From the NCBI GenBank assembly GCA_016763255.1, contig JAESUA010000218.1:1-12350 (forward strand): 12,350 nt of DNA. The letters run 5' to 3'. Made by a program: the position numbers and the translations under genes. Of the stretch, positions 1 through 6,673 are shown one piece after another. Every line of letters starts with the position of its first letter. Position 1 is the first letter of the stretch. This DNA is from Magnetovibrio sp. Lineage in GTDB: Bacteria > Pseudomonadota > Alphaproteobacteria > Rhodospirillales > Magnetovibrionaceae. The notes under the pieces are model-generated. The model was not told the DNA's origin and ran no database searches. It saw nothing but the letters and a program-made list of their open reading frames with translations.

Positions 1-48
1 TCGGCCTCGACCTCGGCCTCGACCTCGGCCTCGACCTCGGCCTCGACC
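1..48. repeat. 12-bp tandem repeat, four copies, inside motB linker
   Basis: Four perfect copies of TCGGCCTCGACC run from the first base of the window to 48, and may continue outside it. Read on the minus strand in the motB frame they encode (VEAE)n. The unit is a multiple of three, so copy-number change by slippage would lengthen or shorten the periplasmic linker of MotB without shifting the frame. Confidence 0.9.
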
Positions 49-392
49 GGCTCATCCTGCATCGCTTCACCACCGGAGCCGGCCTTGGGCGGGGGCAAAT
101 CCATGGTCACAGATGGGCGGCTCACGGTATCTTCAAGCGCGCCATCGACCGCCACTGTGGTGCCACCCAAAATTTGTCCTGAACCACTTTGAGATGTCGA
201 CGTCACGGTCGGCGCAAAATAATCCGCAATGCCTTCAAGCTGTTCCTGAGACACCGCACTCAACAGCCACAGCAACAAGAAGAACGCCATCATCGCGGTC
301 ACGAAATCAGCGTAAGCGATTTTCCACGCACCACCATGATGGCCGCCGCTTACCTTCTTGATCTTCTTAATGATGATCGGTTGTTGATCCAT
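1..392 (-). CDS. motB: Flagellar motor stator protein MotB, N-terminal part (cut by left edge)
   Basis: MotB pairs with MotA to form the ion-conducting stator of the flagellar motor and anchors it to peptidoglycan. The 130 visible codons begin MDQQPIIIKK, followed by a basic cytoplasmic stretch and a single membrane segment (about residues 25-45, AYADFVTAMMAFFLLLWLL). This segment holds the essential proton-binding Asp (D29, equivalent to E. coli D32). Next comes a plug-like helix (SQEQLEGIADYF), then a low-complexity Ser/Thr/Pro/Glu linker ending in VEAE repeats. The OmpA-type peptidoglycan-binding domain would lie beyond the left edge. The start follows the motA stop by 39 bases on the same strand, so the two are probably co-transcribed. 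No strong Shine-Dalgarno is visible; translational coupling to motA is possible. The conserved YADFVTAMMAFF motif makes the identification secure. Confidence 0.93.
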   Translation of the reverse strand, partial: MDQQPIIIKKIKKVSGGHHGGAWKIAYADFVTAMMAFFLLLWLLSAVSQEQLEGIADYFAPTVTSTSQSGSGQILGGTTVAVDGALEDTVSRPSVTMDLPPPKAGSGGEAMQDEPVEAEVEAEVEAEVEA

Positions 393-431
393 GGACGTCA
401 GACAATTCCAGTGATGGGGAGAGGGGGAGCG

Positions 432-1295
432 TTATTCGACGGTGCCGACGTTTTGTAAGGATTCCTCAAGTTCGATGAAACTTGGGCGCAGGTGGGCGGG
501 TATGGTTTTGCGCGAAAACTCGATGGATACCTGCGGTGCATAACCTTGCATATGGGCGATAATGCCAGCCTTAATACAGGTTAGATAAAATGCCTCTTCG
601 TCCATAACAGCGCCCATGGAGGCCGCCATCGGTCCTACAAAACCATAAGAAAACAAGATGCCACTGAAGGTACCCACAAGCGCCGCGCCGATCAGGTGGC
701 CGAGAACTTCCGGTGGTTCGGTGATCGAACCCATGGTGTGAATGATGCCCAACACGGCGGCCACAATGCCCAGTGCCGGCAAGCCATCGGCCAGGGCGTT
801 CATGGCGTTGAAGATCGAATGGTTGGCTTCGTGGTGGTTTTCCAGTTCGATATCCATGATGTTCTCGACCTCATGAGAGTTCGAGGTGCCCAACGTCAAC
901 ATGCGTAAATAATCGCACATGAACTCGAGCCCATGATGATCACTGGCAAATCCAGGATATTGGTTGAAAATGGCACTGTCGTCGGGGTTTTCGATATGCC
1001 CCTCCAGCGCCAGATCACCCTTACTTTTGGCAAGTTTGAACAGTGTGTACTGAACCGTGAGCAATTCTAGGTAGCTTTCCTTGGAGTACTTTGCCCCCTT
1101 GATCAGCGATCCCAACCTGCCCAACACACCCTTGATCACGGTGCCCGGATTGGAGATCAAAAACGCCCCGATGCCCGCCCCGAAGATGATCAGAAATTCA
1201 AGAGGTTGCCACAAAACTCCGAGGTGACCATCGGCCAGCACATAACCGCCGATCACAGACGCGACAACAACAACAAAACCAATTATAAACTTCAT
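432..1295 (-). CDS. motA: Flagellar motor stator protein MotA
   Basis: MotA is the multi-pass inner-membrane stator subunit that couples ion flow through MotA-MotB to torque on the rotor. The 287 residues match the usual length (E. coli 295). Four membrane segments are visible at about 1-20, 33-52, 170-190 and 202-222, with a large cytoplasmic loop between the second and third. The two functional prolines fall at P173 (GLPALGIVAAVLG) and P222 (GFVGPMAA), the same numbers as in E. coli. The loop keeps the acidic residue of the rotor-contact region (E98, in LEGHIENP), with a Lys where E. coli has Arg90. The ATG start gives a natural hydrophobic N-terminus (MKFIIGFVVVVASVIGGY). It is first in a minus-strand pair with motB. 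No convincing flagellar sigma-28 promoter was found upstream. Confidence 0.95.
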   Translation of the reverse strand: MKFIIGFVVVVASVIGGYVLADGHLGVLWQPLEFLIIFGAGIGAFLISNPGTVIKGVLGRLGSLIKGAKYSKESYLELLTVQYTLFKLAKSKGDLALEGHIENPDDSAIFNQYPGFASDHHGLEFMCDYLRMLTLGTSNSHEVENIMDIELENHHEANHSIFNAMNALADGLPALGIVAAVLGIIHTMGSITEPPEVLGHLIGAALVGTFSGILFSYGFVGPMAASMGAVMDEEAFYLTCIKAGIIAHMQGYAPQVSIEFSRKTIPAHLRPSFIELEESLQNVGTVE

Positions 1296-1616
1296 TCAAA
1301 ACGTGCCCCAAGAGAACTATTTTTTGTCCCAACCAGACGCCATGCGTAGGGTATCGGGTGGGGGTCCAGGGAATCAAGTGAATTCCTGATAATTAACTGA
1401 TCTTTCACACCATATTAGGCAAATAAGCAAGTCTATCTGTGGACATTTTGCCATATTCGCAATAAATCATGCTCATGTATAACTTTTGACCCATTCTAAG
1501 CTGTTCGTAAATGGGTTTTGTTACAAGAATGCAAGATGAAGGCGCAAATATCTCAAAACATGGCATAATGCCCATACACACCCCAATAATGCGCATCGGC
1601 GCGGAGTTTTGACACT
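1296..1616. other. Intergenic region between motA and the flavin reductase gene
   Basis: This 321-base divergent spacer has no convincing gene. The part from about 1385 to 1590 is clearly AT-richer than the flanks, as expected for a promoter region. On the plus strand a weak sigma-70-like pair TTCGCA (1456-1461) and TATAAC (1478-1483) with a 16-base spacer, and a TTGACC at 1486-1491, could serve the flavin reductase gene. A minus-strand reading frame of 72 residues crosses the gap but has no recognisable protein character. No RNA gene was recognised. Confidence 0.5.
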
Positions 1617-2126
1617 TTGACATTCCAAGCGACTTCCCCAGAACCTTTTTGCGAACGCGATTTTCGCGATGCCATGGGCAGTTTTGCCACCGGTATTTGT
1701 GTTGTTACCGCCAACAATGGTGCGGGCAAAGCCATCGGTATGACGGTCAACTCGTTTTCCTCCGTCTCACTTTCTCCACCCTTGGTGCTGGTGTGCTTGG
1801 GCGAAGAATCGCCCCGCTCGCAGGCGCTCATCGCGGCGACTAAATTCAACATTTGCATGCTGGCCGAAGACCAATTGGAGATCTCCAACCATTTTGCAAG
1901 CCCCGGTGAAGGCTTGGCCAAAGACGGCATGGCGGTTCCTGGACATAACGCAAACCCGGTACTTCATGAGGCCGCGGCGGTGATCGAATGCGACCTTGAA
2001 GCGCAGTACCCAGGTGGTGATCACGTGATTTTGGTGGGCCGTGTGACACATTTGCACACCAATATGCACAAATCTCCTTTGCTATATTTTCGTGGCAGTT
2101 ACCGGAAACTCGACGGCGAGGTCTAA
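1617..2126 (+). CDS. Flavin reductase-like domain protein (FMN-binding split barrel)
   Basis: The 169-residue protein resembles the flavin reductase component of two-component monooxygenases (HpaC/RutF/DIM6-NTAB type). These use NAD(P)H to reduce free FMN or FAD for a partner oxygenase. Family features are the N-terminal DFRDAMGSFATGICVVTA, the flavin-contacting block GMTVNSFSSVSLSPPLVLVCL at about residues 41-61, and the C-terminal HVILVGRVTHL strand; the length is typical. The start is TTG at 1617, supported by GGAG at 1603-1606 with a 10-base gap; no in-frame ATG precedes the conserved domain. No monooxygenase gene lies alongside, so partner and physiological substrate cannot be named. The methyltransferase gene follows directly, suggesting a two-gene operon. 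Confidence 0.85.
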   Translation: MTFQATSPEPFCERDFRDAMGSFATGICVVTANNGAGKAIGMTVNSFSSVSLSPPLVLVCLGEESPRSQALIAATKFNICMLAEDQLEISNHFASPGEGLAKDGMAVPGHNANPVLHEAAAVIECDLEAQYPGGDHVILVGRVTHLHTNMHKSPLLYFRGSYRKLDGEV

Positions 2127-2127
2127 A

Positions 2128-2958
2128 TTGAGCGAAGGGGGAGCGCACCTGTCAAAGACACCACCCAGTACGCCGCGTCTTGTCGGTATGCTTCCGCGTG
2201 TTTTGGGTGCTCAGTTTGCGGCTTTCATCGTGCTATTTTCTGGGATCTTGATGATGACCCAGTTGGTTGGCTTTGCGCGACCACCGGCGTGGACATTGGC
2301 CATTGTACAAGGCATTTTTGCTGCTGGAATCAGCCGCTTAGCCGGTCTTCAGGGTCGGTGGTTGGTGGCTCAATGTGCATTGCCGCCCCTGGCCTGGATG
2401 GGCTTGATCATCGATCTACCGGCGTGGGTGTTTTTGATCGTTTTTGTGGTCTTGATGCTGGTTTACAGCAATGCCTCGAAAGAGCGGGTGCCTTTATATT
2501 TGACCAATCGCACCACCTGGGTGGCCCTTTCTCAATTGATATGCCAACAAACACGCCCTCAACAATCACCCTCACAATTTATTGACCTTGGCTGCGGCCT
2601 TGGTGGCACATTGACATATTTGGCCAAAAAGCACCCGGATTGGGAGTTTGTCGGCGTGGAAAGCGCCCCAGGGCCTTATCTCATCAGCAAAATACGCACC
2701 CTCAACTGTTCCAATGCAACGGTCCGTTTTCAAAGCCTTTGGAACGCCGATCTCAGCACGTTCGATGTGGTTTATGCCTTTTTGTCGCCTGCGCCGATGC
2801 CACGTCTCCTTGACCTTGGCGAGCGTACGATGAAGCCCGGATCGCTCTTGGTCAGCAATTCGTTTTGGGCCCCAGATTTTGCCTTCGATGGTGAGCTGGA
2901 AGTCAATGATGGGCGCAAAACACATCTGTTTTTCAAACAAATTCAAACTCAAGCATAA
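2128..2958 (+). CDS. Membrane-anchored class I SAM-dependent methyltransferase
   Basis: The protein has an N-terminal half with about four hydrophobic segments (roughly residues 22-48, 55-72, 78-96 and 96-113 from the chosen start). A soluble Rossmann-type methyltransferase domain follows. SAM motif I is clear (FIDLGCGLGG, about 151-160), and an acidic residue ends the second strand (VGVES, E178), as expected for ribose binding. The fourth-strand region reads FDVVYAFLSP. Substrate is unknown. I chose the TTG at 2128, one base past the upstream stop codon, because GAGG at 2116-2119 lies 8 bases before it. A GTG at 2092, inside the upstream gene, and an ATG at 2188, directly before the first membrane helix, are alternatives. 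It is probably co-transcribed with the flavin reductase gene. The family is clear; the function is not. Confidence 0.8.
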   Translation: MSEGGAHLSKTPPSTPRLVGMLPRVLGAQFAAFIVLFSGILMMTQLVGFARPPAWTLAIVQGIFAAGISRLAGLQGRWLVAQCALPPLAWMGLIIDLPAWVFLIVFVVLMLVYSNASKERVPLYLTNRTTWVALSQLICQQTRPQQSPSQFIDLGCGLGGTLTYLAKKHPDWEFVGVESAPGPYLISKIRTLNCSNATVRFQSLWNADLSTFDVVYAFLSPAPMPRLLDLGERTMKPGSLLVSNSFWAPDFAFDGELEVNDGRKTHLFFKQIQTQA

Positions 2959-3014
2959 AACTTAACCCTCAATCCTTGCCCACTTACATCATGACATAGT
3001 GCATGAGTGTTATG

Positions 3015-3034
3015 GGCCAGGAGGTGCCTGAGCC
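3015..3034 (+). promoter_or_regulatory. Hairpin containing an AGGAGG motif, ahead of the small ORF
   Basis: GGCCAGG (3015-3021) pairs with CCTG-A-GCC (3027-3034) to give a seven-pair stem with one bulged A and a five-base loop AGGTG. The perfect Shine-Dalgarno sequence AGGAGG (3019-3024) is split between stem and loop. It lies 23 bases before the ATG at 3048, too far for normal initiation. No T-run follows, so it is not a standard terminator. The pairing is visible; a regulatory role is inference. Confidence 0.35.
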
Positions 3035-3047
3035 TTAGCCTTAAGTC

Positions 3048-3290
3048 ATGAATAACCGACTAACGACAAAGGCTGGCATCATGAAGGTTTGGGGCCATCA
3101 AACCAAGGGTATGGATCACTTGCGCCGACGTGCGGAAAGTCTGATCCGTGGTACGCATACAGAGGATGATTCCGAAGCGTCTAGCATGGATGATTTGTCG
3201 ATGACCGTTCAACGCGATGTATTGAACCACCAACGTGAACGGGGGCGTATTTTTGCCATCCCACCGAGGAAAAAAAACCGAAATTATTAA
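3048..3290 (+). CDS. Small basic hypothetical protein
   Basis: I do not recognise this 80-residue ORF. It is hydrophilic, with an Arg-rich N-terminal half (DHLRRRAESLIRG), a central acidic Ser-rich patch (TEDDSEASSMDD) and a basic tail (PPRKKNRNY). There is no membrane segment, signal peptide or Cys. The start is uncertain. ATG 3048 has no well-spaced ribosome-binding site, while ATG 3081 has AAGG about 8 bases upstream and would give a 69-residue product. Its stop codon interlocks with the stop of the convergent threonine ammonia-lyase gene (TTATTAA, overlapping at 3287-3290). It could be a real orphan protein or a chance frame; conservation in relatives would decide. Confidence 0.4.
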   Translation: MNNRLTTKAGIMKVWGHQTKGMDHLRRRAESLIRGTHTEDDSEASSMDDLSMTVQRDVLNHQRERGRIFAIPPRKKNRNY

Positions 3291-4510
3291 GCGTCAGAGG
3301 TTTTGCTGAGCACTCGGGTCTCGAAACCAGCCAAACACAATACATTCACTAAATCATCGACATGGCGCTGATCAAGCGTTTCGACCGCGACATCCATTTC
3401 GGTCTGTTTTAGCGGCACGTCTGAAAACAGTCTTTGATGGTGCGCTTCGATAATGTTGGCGCCGGCGTTGCCGATGATTTTTGTGACTTTGGACAACACC
3501 CCGGGCATATCCATAATCTTGATCCGTAAACTGACCAAGCGGCCCTCGCGCGCCAATCCACGCATCAAAATGGTCGACAGCAAGCGGGAATCGATGTTGC
3601 CGCCGGAGACCACCAAGCCCACGTTGCGGCCTTTAAAGCGGTCTTTGTGACGGATCAAGGCCGCCAGCGGTGCCGCACCTGCGCCCTCAACGACGATGCG
3701 TTTGAGTTCTAAATAGGTTTGTAGGGCCTTTTCGATCTCAATCTCGCTGACCATAAAGATATCATCGACCATCTTCTCGATGATGGCTTGGGTGTTGGGC
3801 GAGGGGGATTTGACGGCGATGCCATCGGCGACGGTCTGACCGTACAAAGCATCCGTCGTACACTGATGATAAGCGTCGAACATGGACGGGAACGTTTCCA
3901 CCTGCACGCCAAACACTTCGATGTTGGGGTTGAGCGCCTTGGCCGCAATGGCCACGCCTGAGATCAAGCCGCCGCCGCCGATCGAGGTGATGATGGCATC
4001 CAGTTGCGGCTGGTCTTGGACCATCTCCAAGCCAATGGTACCTTGGCCAGCGATCACCTTTTCATCGTCATAAGGGTGCACAAATGTATAGCCCTCACGT
4101 TGTGACAATGCCAGTGCATGGTCGCGGGCCTGGATGAAGTCCTCACCTTCAAGTACCACCTTGGCCTCAAGCGCTTCGGTCCGTGTGATTTTGGTAAACG
4201 GGGTATTTGTGGGCATCACGATGATCGCCGGAATGCCCAGTCGGCGGGCAAAATAGCCAACCCCTTGGGCGTGATTTCCGGCAGACGCGGCAATCACGCC
4301 GGCGTTGCGTTCTTTTTCGCTCAAAGATAATAGCTTCACCAAGGCACCGCGCACCTTAAAGGCACCGGTGTGCTGCAAGTTTTCAAGCTTCAGCACCACA
4401 TTCGCGCCGGTTAATTCCGTCAACCGGCAGGCGGGAAAACAGGGCGTTCTGAGGATTTGGTTCTCAATCAGTGCGGCGGCCTTTTGAATGTCTTTAAACG
4501 TAACGTTCAT
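3287..4510 (-). CDS. ilvA: Threonine ammonia-lyase with C-terminal ACT domain
   Basis: This PLP enzyme deaminates L-threonine to 2-oxobutanoate and ammonia, the entry step to isoleucine, and often acts on serine too. The 407 residues contain a fold-type II PLP domain. The Schiff-base lysine is K52 (HTGAFKVRGA), the substrate loop SAGNHAQG is at 76-83, the phosphate-binding GGGGLISG at 178-185 and SGGNID at 302-307. One ACT domain follows at about 326-402 (LRIKIMDMPGVLSKVTKIIGNAG), pointing to allosteric amino-acid control. The length and single ACT domain match the shorter threonine ammonia-lyase class, not E. coli IlvA (514 residues, double regulatory domain) or ACT-less TdcB. ATG 4510 has AAGG about 13 bases upstream. 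It is transcribed alone. Whether it serves synthesis or catabolism cannot be told here. Confidence 0.93.
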   Translation of the reverse strand: MNVTFKDIQKAAALIENQILRTPCFPACRLTELTGANVVLKLENLQHTGAFKVRGALVKLLSLSEKERNAGVIAASAGNHAQGVGYFARRLGIPAIIVMPTNTPFTKITRTEALEAKVVLEGEDFIQARDHALALSQREGYTFVHPYDDEKVIAGQGTIGLEMVQDQPQLDAIITSIGGGGLISGVAIAAKALNPNIEVFGVQVETFPSMFDAYHQCTTDALYGQTVADGIAVKSPSPNTQAIIEKMVDDIFMVSEIEIEKALQTYLELKRIVVEGAGAAPLAALIRHKDRFKGRNVGLVVSGGNIDSRLLSTILMRGLAREGRLVSLRIKIMDMPGVLSKVTKIIGNAGANIIEAHHQRLFSDVPLKQTEMDVAVETLDQRHVDDLVNVLCLAGFETRVLSKTSDA

Positions 4511-4803
4511 ATTTAAACGAGGCCTTTCAAAGTGGGTGCATAAGCGAACGGCGCAACGGCCGCAAGCGCGAGTTTACAGCACCCTCTCAACTGTACAACT
4601 GCCAGAAAGTGTGGTTTTCGTGACCGCATCAAGTGCCCCCCAACTGTGATTGCCGCTGCAGGGTCAATCAGTTACATTAATTTCAAGTGGTTTACTGCAT
4701 TCATTTTTTTGTGTTGTGTTTGGCGTTATGCGTACCCAATATCTAATGCATCGTGTTCCATGTGCCCCGAAGACATTGCGGGGAAAGAGGGAGTTAAGGT
4801 TCT
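4511..4803. other. Divergent intergenic region, ilvA-type gene to cheW-like gene
   Basis: This 293-base spacer separates two divergent genes. A candidate promoter for the minus-strand gene is listed separately. Plus-strand sequence from about 4668 to 4750 is T-rich and presumably carries the cheW-like promoter, but I could not pick a -35/-10 pair with confidence. A 70-residue plus-strand frame starting at 4650 overlaps the start of the cheW-like gene and shows no protein character, so I treat it as chance. Confidence 0.4.
4571..4598 (-). promoter_or_regulatory. Candidate sigma-70 promoter for the threonine ammonia-lyase gene
   Basis: On the minus strand TTGTAC (4598-4593) and TAAACT (4576-4571) are separated by 16 bases. 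Each is a partial match to the consensus. This would start transcription about 55 bases before the ATG at 4510. Weak call based on sequence resemblance only. Confidence 0.25.
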
Positions 4804-5481
4804 ATGACAGGTCAGGCATTGGTAACAGCTGGGTCCACGCATATGGATGCTTTAGGCGCTGAGAACCATTCGGAATTTGTTACTTTCAATATCGCGGGTC
4901 AATTGTTTGGGATCCCAGTTTTGATCGTTCAAGACATTTTGGTTCCTGAGAACATTGCGTCTGTTCCGCTGGCTCCGCCGGAAGTGCGCGGCTCCATCAA
5001 TTTGCGCGGCCGCATCGTTACGGTGATTGATGTGCGCATCCGCCTTGGTTTAGAACGCCGTTCAATCCGCAAAAAATCCATAGTCAATGATGTGAGTGAA
5101 GCCGAAGCTCCGGCACTCAAAGTGATCGAAGGTGGCATCGACAAAACGCCAGAAGATGCGCCCAGTAATGGCGATGCGGCCCCCGGTGCGGCCCAAAATT
5201 CCACCAGCGAAGAGAGCGCCCACGCAGCGATCGAGGCGGTGAAACGTAAAAAACGCCAACACATGATGGGCGTTACGGTGGAACATCAACACGAACTGTA
5301 CACCTTGCTGGTGGACAGCGTTGGCAACGTCATCAACCTCCCAAAAAACGGTTATGAGAGCAACCCGACCACCCTTGACCCGCTGTGGCGTGACTTTTCC
5401 AACGGCGTCTACCGTCTGGAAGGTGCCTTGATGGTGGTGTTGGACGTTGTACGTCTGCTGGATTTTAAAGCCCAGCTTTAA
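4804..5481 (+). CDS. CheW-like chemotaxis adaptor with an internal linker insertion
   Basis: CheW couples chemoreceptors to the CheA kinase. The 225-residue protein has an N-terminal half-domain (about residues 23-85: SEFVTFNIAGQLFGIPVL, then APPEVRGSINLRGRIVTVIDVRIRLGL) and a C-terminal half (about 153-225: MMGVTVEHQHELYTLLVDSVGNVINLP, ending in LMVVLDVVRLLDF). These are the two halves of one CheW fold. Between them, at about 92-152, lies an Ala/Glu/Pro/Ser-rich, probably disordered stretch ending in a basic patch (VKRKKRQ), roughly 50 residues longer than the usual loop. The start at 4804 has AAGG 4 bases upstream; ATG 4843 is an alternative that keeps the whole domain. No other che gene is nearby, so whether it works in flagellar chemotaxis or another array is unknown. 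A strong terminator follows. Confidence 0.88.
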   Translation: MTGQALVTAGSTHMDALGAENHSEFVTFNIAGQLFGIPVLIVQDILVPENIASVPLAPPEVRGSINLRGRIVTVIDVRIRLGLERRSIRKKSIVNDVSEAEAPALKVIEGGIDKTPEDAPSNGDAAPGAAQNSTSEESAHAAIEAVKRKKRQHMMGVTVEHQHELYTLLVDSVGNVINLPKNGYESNPTTLDPLWRDFSNGVYRLEGALMVVLDVVRLLDFKAQL

Positions 5482-5498
5482 CGGCGCTCATGAGATAC

Positions 5499-5536
5499 AA
5501 AAAAGCGGCGTCCATATGGGACGCCGCTTTTTTTTT
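5499..5536. terminator. Bidirectional rho-independent terminator between cheW-like gene and hemB
   Basis: GCGGCGTCC (5505-5513) pairs perfectly with GGACGCCGC (5519-5527) around a five-base loop. Nine T (5528-5536) follow on the plus strand and six A (5499-5504) precede, giving a T-run on the minus strand too. It lies 18 bases after the cheW-like stop and 23 bases past the hemB stop, so it suits both convergent genes. Confidence 0.93.
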
Positions 5537-5558
5537 AATGATTATGCAGGGGCAGAAA

Positions 5559-6578
5559 TCAGCCACCATTGAGGATTTTAGCCACCCGCAGGGCGTAATA
5601 GCTCAGCACGCCATCGGCCCCCGCGCGTTTGAAGGCCATCAGGCTTTCCATCATCGCCGCTTCACCGTCCAACCAACCGTTGGCGCTTGCGGCTTCGATC
5701 ATCGCGTATTCACCGCTGACTTGGTAGGCATAGGTGGGCATGGCGAATTCATCCTTGATGCGCCGCACGATGTCGAGATACGGCAAGCCCGGCTTGACGA
5801 TCAACATGTCGGCCCCTTCGATAATGTCCATTGCGACCTCGCGCAGGGCCTCATCGGTGTTGGCGGCGTCCATCTGATAGGTTTTTTTATCACCTTTTAG
5901 GGCACCATCGGAGCCCACCGCGTCACGGAACGGGCCATAAAAACTGGATGCATACTTGGCCGCGTAAGACATGATCTTAACATTTTGAAAGCCTTCAGCA
6001 TCAAGGGCTTGGCGAATGGCCTTGATGCGCCCATCCATCATATCGGATGGGGCCAGGATGTCGCAGCCCGCGCGGGCCTGGACCACTGATTGGCGGCACA
6101 GCAACTCGAGCGTTTCATCGTTGAGGATTTCACCGTCACGCACCAAGCCGTCGTGACCGTCGGAATTATAAGGGTCCAACGCCACATCACAAATGATGCC
6201 AATGTCATCACCATGGGCTTCTTTGATGGCGCGCACCGCACTGCACACGAGATTGTCGGCATTGAGTGATTCTTTTGCATCCGCTGTCTTAAGCGCCGGA
6301 TCGGTGCTGGGGAACAGCGCGATGGCCGGAATACCCAGGGCCTTGGCTTCCCCTGCGGCCTTGACGATCAAATCGATGGATAAGCGTTCCACACCGGGCA
6401 TGGAGGCCACGCTTTGGCGCTGGTTGTCTCCTTCGATGATGAACAGCGGCCAGATCAGATCGTCGGTGCTCAGATTGTTCTCGCGCACCATACGGCGCGA
6501 CCAGGTTTGTGCGCGATTGCGGCGCATGCGTACGTTCGGAAATTCACCCCAGGCGTTGGTCAAGTCTCGCGTCCCCAA
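5559..6578 (-). CDS. hemB: Delta-aminolevulinic acid dehydratase (porphobilinogen synthase)
   Basis: HemB condenses two 5-aminolevulinate molecules to porphobilinogen, the first common tetrapyrrole step, in the cytoplasm. The 339 residues match the family length. The two Schiff-base lysines are K208 (MSYAAKYASSFYGPFRDA) and K262 (MLIVKPGLPYLD). The metal-site segment reads DVALDPYNSDGHDG (131-144): it has Asp where zinc enzymes have Cys, so this is the magnesium-type enzyme typical of alphaproteobacteria. The N-terminal arm FPNVRMRRNR is the alphaproteobacterial form. I see no in-frame ATG upstream of that arm, so the start is taken as TTG at 6578. ATG at the Met of VRMRRNR (M18) would cut into the arm. 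No good ribosome-binding site is visible. It converges on the cheW-like gene and diverges from the 76-residue gene. Confidence 0.95.
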   Translation of the reverse strand: MGTRDLTNAWGEFPNVRMRRNRAQTWSRRMVRENNLSTDDLIWPLFIIEGDNQRQSVASMPGVERLSIDLIVKAAGEAKALGIPAIALFPSTDPALKTADAKESLNADNLVCSAVRAIKEAHGDDIGIICDVALDPYNSDGHDGLVRDGEILNDETLELLCRQSVVQARAGCDILAPSDMMDGRIKAIRQALDAEGFQNVKIMSYAAKYASSFYGPFRDAVGSDGALKGDKKTYQMDAANTDEALREVAMDIIEGADMLIVKPGLPYLDIVRRIKDEFAMPTYAYQVSGEYAMIEAASANGWLDGEAAMMESLMAFKRAGADGVLSYYALRVAKILNGG

Positions 6579-6602
6579 TTTAAAATGCGTAAAATGGCCC
6601 CT

Positions 6603-6630
6603 AAGATATCGCCCAAACCTGAGAAACCAA
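6603..6630 (-). promoter_or_regulatory. Candidate sigma-70 promoter for hemB
   Basis: On the minus strand TTGGTT (6630-6625) and TATCTT (6608-6603) are spaced by 16 bases. Transcription would start near 6596, leaving a leader of under 20 bases before the TTG at 6578. Both hexamers are partial matches, so this is a weak call. Confidence 0.3.
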
Positions 6631-6673
6631 CAGAAAACTTTTCACAGCAGTTGAGAAGGGCTATGTAATTGCC

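Noticed and set aside
1..50. CRISPR-like or intergenic satellite interpretation of the left-edge repeat
   Set aside because: The unit is 12 bases without spacers and lies in frame within motB, so it is a coding tandem repeat.
1296..1400. Possible sigma-28 flagellar promoter upstream of motA (CCGATA near 1350 on the minus strand)
   Set aside because: The -10-like CCGATA has no matching TAAA -35 at the correct spacing.
1405..1623. 72-residue minus-strand ORF in the motA-flavin reductase gap
   Set aside because: AT-rich non-coding-like sequence, no family features, no ribosome-binding site, and it covers the ribosome-binding site and start of the flavin reductase gene.
4650..4862. 70-residue plus-strand ORF before the cheW-like gene
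   Set aside because: Overlaps the cheW-like start out of frame, covers the likely promoter and has no recognisable features.
5490..5900. 136-residue plus-strand ORF downstream of the cheW-like gene
   Set aside because: It starts at the terminator hairpin and runs antisense through the hemB 3' end; no protein character.
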